The position numbers and the translations under genes are program-made. Below, in pieces: positions 50,153 through 62,165 of a stretch of DNA of 64,000 nucleotides; the stretch's first letter is position 1; every line of letters begins with the position of its first letter. The notes under the pieces are model-generated. The model was not told the DNA's origin and did not search any database. It saw only the letters and a program-made list of their open reading frames with translations. This DNA comes from Aristolochia californica (lineage: Eukaryota; Streptophyta; Magnoliopsida; Piperales; Aristolochiaceae), in contig JARWKL010000016.1 in assembly GCA_029961685.1 (NCBI GenBank), forward strand, positions 3,287,207 to 3,351,206. The letters run 5' to 3'.

Positions 50153-50199
50153 GTCGTCGTTGCCCGCTAACTTACCACTGAGGAAGACGACGATTGTTT

Positions 50200-50605
50200 A
50201 AACTATCATAATAAAAATCACTAATTTATATTTTTTATTTATAAAATAATTATTTGATAAATTATTATTAATTAATAATACATAAAATATATTATGTGCA
50301 AATATATAGTGTATTAAAATTATGATTAGATCAAATTTTTCTCTTAAATCATTCATTTTTTTGTTAAAGTATATCATTTGATATTAATAAATTAATAACT
50401 AAACGTATTACTTTCGTTTTTTTATTTATAATGTTATTTATTTATTACTTGTAATTAATCATATGTATATTTCATTGGCTCATGTAATTACCATATTAAT
50501 ATATAATAAAATATCTACTTCAATTAATAAATATATTAATATATTTAATTACATATTAAATCACTTATTTGTAATAATAATAATTATTTTACCTAATTTG
50601 GGGTA
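50200..50605 (-). repeat. AT-rich GTTAGTG-family fragment, reversed
   Basis: Reverse complement aligns with 63780-64000 and beyond: GTACCCCAAATTAGGTAAAA against ACCCCAAATTAGGTAAAAC, then ATTAATATATT, CAATGAAAT and AACGAAAGTAATACGTT words. It stops abruptly at 50605. Confidence 0.65.
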
Positions 50606-50610
50606 CAATC

Positions 50611-50717
50611 GGAAGGCGATTATGAGTGGACATGCCGACCTAGTTGTCGTTTGAAATTACAGTGGGCCGGCGGTCAGAGAGCATATAGGAAGGCGGTTAT
50701 GAGTGGACATGCCGACC
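50611..50717. repeat. 30-bp direct repeat pair
   Basis: GGAAGGCG(A/G)TTATGAGTGG plus CATGCCGACC occurs at 50611-50640 and 50688-50717 with one mismatch, 77 bp apart. Confidence 0.8.
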
Positions 50718-50930
50718 AAACTGAATCCTACGTGTGCAGTTGGACCAGCCGACTCTCTTTTGCTGCTCCAACCCATATTTAGTAAATAGCTAAAAATGAA
50801 CAATATAGATTGAATTTGAAGCAAATGAAATAATTAACAAATAAATAAAAAGTCGTGCTTTTCCATTTCTCTCGTTATTCAGTTTAAGAGTGAAGGAAGC
50901 GGAGCACCGAGTAACAAACGAGAAGATGAC

Positions 50931-52854
50931 CTACTCCCAGATACCGACTTCCATGAATCCGTCCTCCGTCGCGCATCCCCTGAACATCCCAGTCGTGTTG
51001 AACCCGTATCCGACTTCCCCGTTGCTGGAGACGGCGATGAGACCCGCCATTCCCTCGTCCAGCCTCTCCTTTATCACGTAATCGATCGCCTTCTGCAGCC
51101 TCAATCCCTTGTACTCCATCACCGCCGCCACCTCCCTCGCTAGCGTGGACCGTATGATCGCCTCCCCCTCCCCCGTGCACGACACCGCGCAGACCTCACA
51201 CGCGTACGTGCCGGACCCGATCAGCGGCGAGTCCCCGATCCGGCCGTTCATCTTGTTCATCAACCCGCCCGTGGAGGTCGCCGCCGCGCACCGCCCTTCC
51301 TTGTCCACCACCACGCACCCCACCGTCTCCGGCGCGTAGATGGAGATGGGCAGCCCGTTCATGACCATGGAGCCCGCTCCCGCGCTGCATGTGTCGGCTG
51401 GGACTCTGTAATCGAACTGCATTCACAAAACTACCCTCGCATTAACAAAATAAAATATACTTGATTCGAGAGGATTCCCTAACCACAGGCGGAAAGGAGG
51501 AGGAGGAAAAGACAAAAAGGACACGAGAATCTTAATTGAGAGTCAGAGAGAGACAGGAGTCCAACAATGCTGGAGAAGTGGGGCCCAGGCTGAACCGCGC
51601 TAATCGCTTCCAGAAATAGTAAAATACGGCAATGGAACCAACCAAGGAAATACGTGGAGAGAAATTCGTACCAAGATTGTTTTGGCTTCTTTGGCCAGCT
51701 TCAGCATGCCCACGTTTTCCTCGGTAATAAAGTAACTGTTCTCCACCAACTCCATCTCCTGCATCCATCCAGGCCCACGTCATCAGTTCACTCGCTGTTT
51801 TTTCTGCTTTTAAAAACGTTTAAAAAAATTCTACTTTCACAAACAGTGGCATTCTGGTAAAATTGAAAGTTAGTTATGCCTGACAGGTGGCGAACCACAC
51901 GGCGCACCATTCGCAGGCGTGGGTCCGGCGGCCTAAAAACAGAACCGGCACTCTTCATTACGTGAGAGGCCACAATCCAGGTGGGGACCAAAGTATACAA
52001 AATCGACGGCCACGAAGTGACAGACGGAAAGGAATTGGTAGGATGTACGATGTTACCTGCTGGCGGGCGAACTCCTCGGCGCCGTCGAAGCCGAGGTAGG
52101 AGTGGGGGGACTTCTCCATGACGAGCCGTGCAAGGGAAACCGGGTTCTTGACGGTGGATATGCCGGAAACCGCCCCGCATCTCCGTTTAGGCCCGTCCAT
52201 GATGCTGGCCTCCATCTCCACCGTTCCTCTCTCCGTCAGTGCGGAGCCGCGGCCGGAGTTGAAAATCGGATCCGTCTCCAATTCCCTTACCTGAAAAACA
52301 AACGAAAAACATCACTCTTCAAATCAACACGCCACATTGAGCAGAGCTTTTTAATCGAGCTCAATCGAAACCGATCTGGTTTGCTAAACCGTCCATATTC
52401 GCTGCATGCAGATACATTTGCATGGCGGAAGAAATTTCAGTCTTTAAAGAAGACAAAAAGTACAGACGCGACGCTTTAGAATAATTGTCGGTTATCGATA
52501 CAGATCTGTACTGTATTCATTAAAAAGAATATACTTTTGCTAGTATTAAAATAGGAGCGTGTAATAAAAAAAAATGCCGGAGACATAATAGAACGATTCG
52601 ATTTGACGGAGACTGAAATTAAGAAAAAACAGTTGAGATTAGGTGCGAACAGAGTTAAACAAAACACTGAGAGGCAAGGAAGAGAAGCGTACAACAAGTT
52701 CAACGACATCAAGCGCAGAGAGGTTGGCTTGGAGGGCAGAGACGCCGATATTGAGGCAACGAGTGAGCAGTTTCTTGGCATCTTCTTGCCTTTGAAATGG
52801 CAGGTTAGGATCAACGCCGGCACCACCATGAACAGCAATGGCCCAACCACCCAT
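50931..52854 (-). CDS. ASPGB1: Isoaspartyl peptidase / L-asparaginase, K+-dependent plant type
   Basis: Ntn hydrolase that splits asparagine to aspartate and ammonia, and isoaspartyl peptides; important in nitrogen supply to sinks. Exons on minus: 52854-52693, 52290-52057, 51758-51672 and 51416-50931 (GT-AG), all phase 0, giving 322 residues. Start [13 protein letters not shown] at 52854 is the family N-terminus; longer upstream frames are leader. Landmarks: HGGAG (9-13), NSGRGSALT in exon 2, the autocleavage/nucleophile Thr at about 192 in [30 protein letters not shown], and the end [17 protein letters not shown]. The ETVGCVVVD and C-terminus resemble Arabidopsis ASPGB1 rather than ASPGA1, as recalled. 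High GC in exon 4 contrasts with the flanks. Confidence 0.93.
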
Positions 52855-55194
52855 GTCTTTCTCGCTCGCTCGCTCCTCCCCTTCTAATTCTCTGTGATAA
52901 GGCCTCTTGGTGGTGAAACCGTCTCTAGAGAGTTCAAGATTTATAGAGCGAGAACGGACTCGAGACGGGAAATTGTGTTGGATTTGATTACTCCTTGGAA
53001 TCCTCAGGCCACTTGGCTTTCGAAGTTTGCGACGTTGTCCCCACGGAATCCGCGGAATCCGTTTGTCGACCTGGATCCTCTTCAAATGACCGAATGCTCC
53101 CCATTCTTGTCCCAAATTTACCGAAATCTCCTACCTCAATCTTTAAAGAAAAGAACCTTTGATGTTAAATCCAGATAAAGGGTAATAATGTCAATCTGTA
53201 AAGTTTACGATGAGAGTGTGACAGTCATCGGCGGTTTTCGCGGATGAAGGAAGAGATTAAAAATAAAAAAACTAACCGTACAGAAAGCAGATACTATTCC
53301 GCTCTTGGAAAGATTCCACCAGAATCTTAGACCCAGGGACCCTGCGCGAATTGAAAGGACACATACCCGTGGGCTCCACTCCTACCGCCTCCATAACTCC
53401 CGTATCGAACCCGACCGGGAATAATTCTGTCCAAAAACTCTAGACCGAACCAGTCAGACACACGCTCTAAGTGGGGCTCACCCGGAGTAGACCAATCAGG
53501 TCACGAGAAAAAGACTCCAGCCGCCCACGCGCGCTTCAGGGGAGCGAGGGCGAGGACTGACATTAAGCGACAGGTAAGCCAAAGGCGATCGTCTTCGTGG
53601 CAGGAGAGCGGCTCGATAAGCCCGCCAGTTGTTTTTGATTAAATCAGCTAATCAGCGCCACGTGGGGGATGGGCATTGAATCCAGTCCTCGTCGACGTGA
53701 CCGCGCACATCCACATCCGGGTCCGTGATCGTGGGAGACTCCCGCCTTCAACTTTCAGAACTTTATTTAAATATTCATATTAATTAAATTTTATTTTTTT
53801 AATTAGACCGGGCCATTTGGCTCTTTATGTTTATATAGAATTTAGAGTCAGCCAGACTCTTATTGCTTCTTACTTCTATTTTTTTAAATTTGAAATTATT
53901 TAATTCATGATTTATTTGTTTAATTTAAAAATAGATAAATAACTAGTATAAGTACTATTATATCAAATTTATCTTTAATTATTAAATCAATTTTTTTTTC
54001 AATTTTATCGATAGTGAAAGAATCGGAAACATGTTATACATCGAATGTATCACCATATATGTCTGTCTCATCTGTATTTTGTACCGATAAATAACCAATA
54101 TGAGTCCAATATGTCTAGGCCATGAGAGATGTGGTTAGAGAAAAGGCACATAGCTTGCTCCATTGTATGAAAACTTTGAACATGGACTTATGGATTATTC
54201 TTGTGTAAGATCATTTTGATTAGGATTGAATTGACACTATGAATTCGATTTGTGACAAGTCACCTAACTTTTGGCGTCTAATCTTTGGAGACTGACCATT
54301 TTATTCAAAGAAAATTTTCATGTAATTGTCACAATTAGAAAAAGAAAGAACCAAATCTAATTGAACCCTTGTCAATTCTATCTGCCGACTTGGGTCAATT
54401 CTATCTCCCTACTCTTTCTAACTCATCTTATTTAAGATAATTTATGAAAAGAAAACTTGTGCTTTGAGTATTTGAAATTTCGGTTATTCAATCTTTTTAA
54501 TAGTCAAGACGCCCAAATTAGCGTATGATTAATGCCAAAATCGTGGTGCTATCGTTTTATAGAGTTTCTTAATCGTATAGCTATGGCATTGTTGACTACG
54601 TCTCTCGTTGTTGATTGAATTGAACCACGATTTTCTATTGAATTAAACTAATTTAGATCTGAATTTTTACAAAGTAAGAGTGGTCGTAAAGCTTATATGC
54701 TTGGGCCATGGAAGGAGAGACCAGCCACTTTTTCCCTTTATTTTCTGTCGAAAGTAGACCTGGCTTTCCATCGATTCTGCTTCAACCTTAAACTGATTGA
54801 ACAGGCCACGAAAAGATAGGAAAAAGCTGGTTTGATGGTCGCTTCAGACTTCAAATCGTTCTTTTCCAGCTCTGCGGCGGAGAACACAGGTGGGGGGGAC
54901 CGTGGAAGGGGCAAAGGTGAAGGCTTAAGGGTGGGCGTGATTATGTCAGGTGTGATGTTGGAGAAGGAAGCCTGATGTCAACTTCTTCATGCATGGCGCT
55001 TGATTTTCAAATGAAGCAGACGATTGAACGGGGGTTCATCTGCACCCAATGCCTTGTCCTGGTCAAATATAAGAAGAAAACTCAGTTAAGAGCTGTAGAC
55101 ATAAAAATTTGATCACTTTATAAAATGAGAAATTGATTTCCGTGGATTTCTCCCATCTGGGTTTGTAACTCACGTCGGTAGAAAGAAACCTGAT
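52855..55194. other. Intergenic region, asparaginase promoter to 7SL gene
   Basis: 52855 onward should hold the asparaginase promoter. Further on, 53760-54700 is AT-rich. No gene or clear repeat was recognised. Confidence 0.4.
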
Positions 55195-55238
55195 AGTCCC
55201 ACATCGACCAAGAGAAAAACAACTTATTGCTTTATATC
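55195..55238 (+). promoter_or_regulatory. USE and TATA promoter of 7SL gene (pol III type)
   Basis: Upstream sequence element AGTCCCACATCG (55195-55206) is followed after 24 bp by TTTATATC (55231-55238); the RNA start lies 22 bp further. Plant U6 and 7SL genes use exactly this USE plus TATA layout with pol III spacing; pol II snRNA genes have about one helical turn more. Confidence 0.85.
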
Positions 55239-55260
55239 TCTCGTCTAGGAGGAAAGTGTC

Positions 55261-55563
55261 GCCGAGTTCATCTGCGCGAACTTGTAACCCGAGTGGGGGC
55301 AATGAGGTGGTGTGGATAGATCGTTTGGTGGGTAGGGTTTGGACCAAATCGAATACTGTGACTCGTCCGTTCCAAACCGCATAGTTGAACCTTGTTGTCC
55401 GGACGAAGGTCTGGGTGACTCCGTTCTTAAACCGGAGGGCACAGCGTGAGGCTGGATTAACAGAGCAGCGATAACCTCCAGCTGTCGGTAGTTGGGAGGA
55501 TAACGAGTTGACTCGGCTTGGTCTAGTATCTCCCTGTTCATCGGACTCACCTAAACCGCCACC
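55261..55563 (+). ncRNA. 7SL: 7SL RNA (signal recognition particle RNA)
   Basis: RNA scaffold of the signal recognition particle, which targets nascent secretory proteins to the ER. The start GCCGAG and the GCGCGAACTTGTAACCC and GTGGGGGCA blocks match the Alu domain of plant 7SL as recalled (the TGTAA box included). GTTGTCCGGACGAA, GGTGACTCC and CCGGAGGGCACAGC follow, then the SRP54-binding helix-8 motif region GGATTAACAGAGCAG..ATAACC. Length about 303 nt is right, and a T run terminates it. Apparent ORFs here on the minus strand are spurious. Promoter and body both look intact, so it may be expressed. Confidence 0.9.
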
Positions 55564-55568
55564 TTTTT
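55564..55568 (+). terminator. Pol III oligo-T terminator of 7SL
   Basis: TTTTT directly after CCGCCACC, about 300 nt from the RNA start. Confidence 0.75.
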
Positions 55569-56265
55569 ATCCTTTTCCCCCGACGGCAAAGTGAAGAACA
55601 GGATTCCAGACCATATATTAAGATGGTCTTTCTTCCTCGGAGTATTTTGGGTTGTCATTACAGGGACAAAAGTGCTCATTGGATCTGTCAATGAACCTTT
55701 TGCTGGGTTTTTCCTTTCCCCGACTGCTTTAGTTTTAGTCATCATTTCACTCCTGTTCGGATCTTGTTTCTAGTTTTTGCTTTGCTCTCCATGAGAAGAA
55801 GATTTTGGAATCGCAGAATGTTACTGTTTTTTTTGTTTTTAGATGACGAATGGTCTATAAATGAGACAGAAATTGCAAAGAGCAATAAAGAAGGTAACAT
55901 TTGGCTCTTCTTTCGCTTGCTTCTATTTCAATTTTCTTTATTAATACTATTGCGATTATATTGTACTTCTAGGGAAGGAAACTTGTACAAGAAATAGTTT
56001 AGTCTACGGCTGAAGAGGATTACAAACATTGATTTGGGTATAAACCGGCATCATATCTAAAGACTAGACAATCCTCCAGAAATTACCACAACACTTGCAG
56101 AAACTTCATCTCGATCAAGACTTTGGACCAGAAACTACTAGTTTGTGTACCCATATATCTGCCATCCTGAAAATAACTGCATTTGAAGCAAATCAAGAAT
56201 GGGAGGTGATACAAAATTCAAACTTTTCTAACATTAAGAAGTCTCTGAAACTTACTCTAGGGTTC
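55569..56265. other. Intergenic, 3' side of cyclase gene
   Basis: No gene recognised. The part next to 56266 should be the 3' UTR of the minus-strand cyclase gene. Confidence 0.4.
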
Positions 56266-59200
56266 TCATTTGATAAGGATGCATCTAATTGGTGACCCTT
56301 CAGCTCCGAGTAACCTAAGAGGCAAGCAATGCAAAGAGTATATTCCTGGCTTTATGTTATCCAGTTTGAGAGCTTCGACCAAGATGATCTCCTGTGGAAA
56401 TTGAGATTTTATTGTTATTTGCAGAAATTGTATGACAACTTTGATGAGGCAATCATAAGTTCTAGGACTTCTAGAAGCCAGAAAATCTCATCGTTTATAT
56501 TTTATGAAGGCAAGCAATACCAGATTATTTCATTAGATAGAACAAAGGTATCTTGGAGGAATCAGTAAAAGGGTGATTGAAAAAATTGGAGAAACTCAAA
56601 AGAAAAATCCAAATGTAATAGTTAATTGCACTGAAAGGGTACTAATCAGAAATTATGACCATCATAACTGCAGAAAGGTGTCTCAGGATGGTGCTTAAGA
56701 CAGTAATTTAACATTAGATCCCAAGATAATTCTGGAGGATATTTCTGGGAATCCAGACAGATTGCAAATATTATAAGAAAAAAAACAACAAATGATCATG
56801 AAGCCAATTTCATTCTGAACCATAATGGAAAGAATAACGATGCAGAGATAAAATGCTTAGATAATTTCAGTCCGTAGTGATTTTCATTTGACTTAAGACG
56901 TGCAAGTCCAAGGAGATTGCAATAGTTATATAATGAGGACAATTGGTGCTCCCCTGTTTCTTCCCCTCCTTGGAGACACTGGCCTATTTATCATTGTGTT
57001 TTGGACATTGTTGCCAACCTTTCTTGTACTTGATCACATATTCCCCGTTCCACTAATTCTTTGGCCCATGGGCTTGCTAAACATAAAACCTCCCTTCCCG
57101 CAATGGTTGTAACGGGAGGCCCCCTTAGTTTGTAAAATTTTCTCTGTTAATATATTATCACTTCTATCAAAAATAAAAAATAAAGAGGACAATTATGAAT
57201 AGGAACAGAAATATATACACCCTTTTTATTTGGTTAGCATAATCAAAGAAGGTGAGAACTTTTTTGCTGGCTTCATCAGTGTTCTACCAATAAATTCCTG
57301 GTGTAACCACAATTAGAGTTGGAAAATTCTTCCACTGCAGGGAAAACGTTAGAATCTTAAAGTGCAGTGGAAAAAAACATCTGCAAGAGTTATATTACTG
57401 ATTACTCAAACCTCCTTTAGAATTTCAGTCCCATAAGAACCTCCAGATTGACCTCAGACAGATTCAAAAAATTGAGTTTAGTATGTCAAAAACATTAAAA
57501 AAAATTGCGAGGAAACACTAAAAGAATGGTAAGTTCTAGTATAACAATATATGCATATCCTTTCATATTTTGAGTAACAAAATAATAATATCCTAAGTTG
57601 TGAAAAGATATTTATAAAGAAAGGCTTCTTACCCTATTCTTCAGAAAAACCAGATGTGCAGGAATCAAATCATCATATGCGGCAACTGATAAGTAATCAA
57701 CTCCTGCAAATGCCATGACAGAAGACATTGCAATATGGTGCATGGTTAATTAGCAAAGCAAATTAAGCAGAAGATATCATGTATAAGATAAAATAACAAA
57801 AAGAAGAATGTTTAGATAAACAACTTCCCCATTGTGAGGACACATGTTATCCAGATATATTTTGTAGTAGTTCCTGTTTGTGCAACTTCTAGTACAGATC
57901 CATTTTTTTATAAAGTTTTGTACCCATTCTTCCATGGCTTTTCTTCTGATGCAAATTCTAATTCTACTTTATTTTTAACAAGCTGCTGCATAGCCATCTG
58001 GTCAATGTGGTGACCGAAGAAATTGCAACTGTTCCATGACCATGTCAGAATGCAATGCTTATCTTAGGTACACATGGACAATGAATTCCACAAGCTGGAC
58101 TTCTATGGTATCCACAAGGGAATTCAGACCCTGACAGGAAGGCAGTCAAAAGGAGGAGAAAAAAAAAAGGAATCCTATTCAGGTTCATTAGAATCCACCC
58201 ACCCACTTCACAAAGGCTGAGTTGAAGACTCCTCTTAGTGGCACAAGAATTTACAAAAAAATTGTCCCAGGACCTCTGATTTTGAAGGTCCTCAGCTATA
58301 AGTCATGAGTTAAGCTAAAGTTCTTCATTCTGGTGGAAATTAGAACCTGAATAGATCTATCCTTCTAGACTGATGCCAGAATCCCACCTCAGCAAATTCC
58401 ATTTCAAAGTCACTAGCAAGAAGTAGAGCTACCCTACAATATCTGGTCATGAATAACTTCCCCACGTTTGTAATATTTTCAGTGGTTTTTATTTCAAAAA
58501 AAAATATTTGCAGTGGTTTTTATTTCAAAAAAATATTTGCAGTGGTTTTCTGCTTCCCTACGATATTTCATCAAGCAAAAGAACAAGGATAATAACACTA
58601 ACAAAAAGAAGGAAGAAAAGAAGACATTGCATGGGGCTTCCCCCACATAAAAATATATTTATCTTACTGTATTCAACCTCATTCACTTGCACTAGTCACA
58701 GCAAGTATTTATATAAAATAATCAGAGCTGAAAAATCTAAGCTCTTTTATTGACTGAACCAATGGAATTATTAGATATGCAGATTTTTCAAGAAATGCTG
58801 GACATAAAAGACTTCTTATGTCTGTAACGGTATTTGATGAGATGCAGAAAACTGAAGCTCAATAAGGATTTGAGACTTTTATAATCAAATAATATTGTGC
58901 AGGAGAAATTAGAGTTAATTTTCTCCATTACTCAAAAAAAAATGATCCACTATTAATATGGAGGTGTTGGAGGTAAGACTCTGACTTGACCCGGCAGTGT
59001 AAGATTCTCAATTCAGTAGTCACCATGGTCACTAGAAACTCTAATGGGTTAAGATATCTGTTTAGGAAAAACTTTGTAAATTACAAGAAAGCATGTCTGG
59101 AGAACATATTTGGAATCTATACTGAAACTAATTAAAGAAGTTCCTAAAATTTTGTTACTTCATTTGTGAGGAATTCTGCAGTCACTTATTTCAGATCAAC

Positions 59201-61547
59201 AAAATAATTCATACATTGCTAAATGGGGATTATAACAGATGATTTCTCATCTAATAAATGGAACCTCACAAGGTCACAATAAGCAACTTACCGACAAGCT
59301 TGACATCCGTGTTATCTACCAGCCATTGAGCACCATCTTTCATAAACCCAACATAGCTTGTATCAAATTCTCTTTTCCACATAAGCTTTCTGAAGGAAAA
59401 AGAACAAAGAACTTATTCTCTTTGCATGTTTATTCTGCACAAGCCACACACCAAAACCCCTGTGGGATTTGAACCCAAATACCTTGTGTGCTTGTAGAGC
59501 CAATGGCTCAATCCACAACTTATACTCACAACCCTCCCAAACAAACTTAGACCAGAAATGAAACCATATTCTGTGCTTATCAATAATCCATATTGACATT
59601 TAACAGCTTCAAGAATGCGTTTTAATATTGAAGACAAACACCATGCAGAAAAAAAATGAATCTCTATACAAGATACAGAATTCAGGAGTCCCAAAAAAAA
59701 AAAAAAAAAATCATTTAGTGAGTAAATTTTTAGTTCTCAGAAATTATCCAACAAGTTATACCTGTCTGTATTTAACGTTCTGAATAGAACCCTCCGTATT
59801 CCTTTGGGGATATTTAGAGACTTCATAACTTCAGCTGCACGAATTTAACATACTAAATGTTAAGAATATAAGCAAGAGAAAAGAGAAAAACAATTTAAAT
59901 AAAATTATATTTGTATTGGGCTTCATTTCCAACAAACCCCCTGTTCCCTTCCCGCCCCCACTGCAACTGATTATTGTTATTAGATTGAAAGTAATAACTA
60001 TAACTATGTCACTTGCCAGGAGAAAACCCTGAAGTTCTTAAATCTGTGACGTTGGTTGTGTAGGTTTTCTTTTTCTGTAAACCCATCTTTCAGCAATGCA
60101 ACACCATGTCCCTGAGGTCTTTCTGACTGTAATTATAGTGGCAGTCTCTTAAAACTGTCTTGGAGAATCTCATCTCTTTTGCTGACTTTTTTCCTCTTTA
60201 TATCTTGAGTTCAGGAGTACAATTTTGTAACAAGTATAACTCCAACTGTGGGCACTAGCTGTGTATTTGAACAATTTTTAGATAGTTGTATGTTGAAAAC
60301 CATTAGGATGACGACTTCTGAAGCACAGAACCTAGCTTTTGAAATTTTCAGTTATAATAGAGGAGCATGTATTGCATTGAGAATAACTAACAGCAACCAA
60401 CTGTTGCCCTAGGTTTTTCACTTTGGTTCAGCTGTGTCTTAGTCATTGTAATTGGCCAAGTTTTGCCTTATTGAATCACTGTACCTAGGACCATTTTCCT
60501 CTGAGTATGGGAGAGATAGAGAATACCTATTACCAGGGTTACCTGCATCGAATTTCCGATATGTATTCAAGATCTCAAGTCATACAAATGAAAGAAAAAC
60601 AGAGAAAAGTTAGAACTTACCGGTTATGTTCTTATCTTTTGGAACATCCACAAGGAGTGCAGCACCTATTAAGATCAACTAGGTTCAGTAATTAATATTC
60701 AGAACACTGAATCAACAGAAAACACAGTACGGTTTGTCCGAGAGAAAAGCACATCTTCCTCTGACACGAATAAGGAGAATCCACAGATAGGGCTACCAGA
60801 AGACTGATCTGGCAAACCTATCACCGTTTTCTTATGAGATGATTAGATGATTAGCACCGCATGATTAAACAGTAAAGATCGACTCGATGAGATGAACTGC
60901 CCAGAGGCCAGATGAACGAATCATGTTCGATGCCTGAGTTAACAATCAAAAGTGATAAAAGACGAGATGGCAACGATAAATACAAGAAGTAATGGAGCAC
61001 GGAGAAACAAATCTTCAAGAATCAAATTAAGGGGTGCACGACTTTTTGCTTTAGCTTTTTCAAGTAGAATGAATTAAAGAAAACTGAACGGAGTTTAAAA
61101 TGAAATAAGAAAAAAAAATGAAGAACAAGCAATTGAAATACCATTCAGGACTTCGAGGTCTAGAGTATCAACATCGAAGCCAGCTTCAAAATAATGCTGG
61201 AAGACATGTCCAGGAGAGTCAACGTGCGTGCCAGTGTGTGTAGGCATCTTGAATTCGGAATTGTTGGCAAGGGAACCGTTTTTCATGCTTTGGGGAAGCC
61301 AGAGGAACTGGCCGAGACCGTCGGAAGAGCCCCATGTGGGCATGTCCTCTGTGTATCGGTGGGTGATGTCAAGAATCCTCCCACCATCATACTCCTCCCG
61401 CCTGACTACAACAGCATCGCTACTGACAGAGACGTCGCAGGAGGCGGCGAAGTCGGCATAGGCTGACGGGTAAGATTCGGAAGCTAGAGCAGACGGAAAG
61501 AGGTTATAATGGAGGAGGGAAAGAGCTAGGATGAATGACATCTTCAT
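56266..61547 (-). CDS. Cyclase-family protein (kynurenine formamidase-like), complete
   Basis: Member of the cyclase/kynurenine formamidase family (PF04199), secreted; the plant substrate is not established. Exons on minus: 61547-61142, 60665-60621, 59834-59762, 59389-59292, 57703-57633 and 56391-56266 (all GT-AG), 272 residues. Residues 1-22 ([22 protein letters not shown]) look like a signal peptide. The metal-binding signature [11 protein letters not shown] is at 104-114; [13 protein letters not shown] precedes it. Later exons read [65 protein letters not shown] and [11 protein letters not shown]. An ATG two codons on is an alternative start. Paralogue of the partial gene at 989-2098; even introns align. 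A minus-strand TATATA lies at 61590-61595. Confidence 0.92.
58474..58548. repeat. Short tandem repeat in cyclase intron 4
   Basis: The phrase CAGTGGTTTTTATTTCAAAA followed by A-rich ATATTTG is repeated twice with a third start, period about 32 bp. Confidence 0.8.
59425..59540 (-). repeat. Possible tRNA-derived SINE head in cyclase intron 3
   Basis: On minus, an A-box-like region GAGCCATTGGCTCTACAAG and a B-box GGGTTCAAATCCC occur at tRNA-like spacing, followed by ACAGGGG. Ends undefined. Confidence 0.4.
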
Positions 61548-62165
61548 TTTTGCGACGGAAGTCTGAAATATTGGTGCCGCTTTGAGTCGTATATAGGTCT
61601 AACGTCTTCCTCAAAACGCTCGTCGAGGATGGAACTGGACTATATACCCTCTGAATAACTACTTACTGTTACGATACGATTTTAAAAAAGAAGAAATACC
61701 ATTGTTGATTCCGTCAATCAGCTGTAATTCTAGTCTTGAACTTAACTAGGATTAAGAGCTCTTCTGAAACAAATTTCTTATATTACACTTCATTTTACTT
61801 TTATAATAAACAAAGATATCATTGTTTTATCATTCATAAATTGAAATTTTTTATATGTAAGAAGGATATATACCATCTTAAATGTCGATTTTTCAAATGC
61901 TAATCCTTATCTGCAGAAAAAATTTAAAATATCCATTTTTACTGTTTTGCGTTGGGATGCTGGTGAGGTACTTGTAAACTTGTCAAATTTCAGAGCCTTC
62001 CGATAGATGAGAAAAACCAGACAAACATTTCCAAAGAGAGAGCTCGTGATCAATTTCATAACACAAGAATCAGCCCAACAATCTGAAAAGAAAGAGATAC
62101 CATATGATCTGCTCCAGTTTATTTATCTGCTTATATCAATTAGCAGATGCGGAGCAGTGAGATAA
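61548..62165. other. Intergenic between small gene and cyclase promoter
   Basis: Holds the cyclase promoter (upstream of 61547) and the 3' flank of the small minus-strand gene. Nothing else recognised. Confidence 0.4.

Noticed and set aside
55063..55550. Minus-strand ORFs overlapping the 7SL region
   Set aside because: Antisense shadows of a structured RNA gene.
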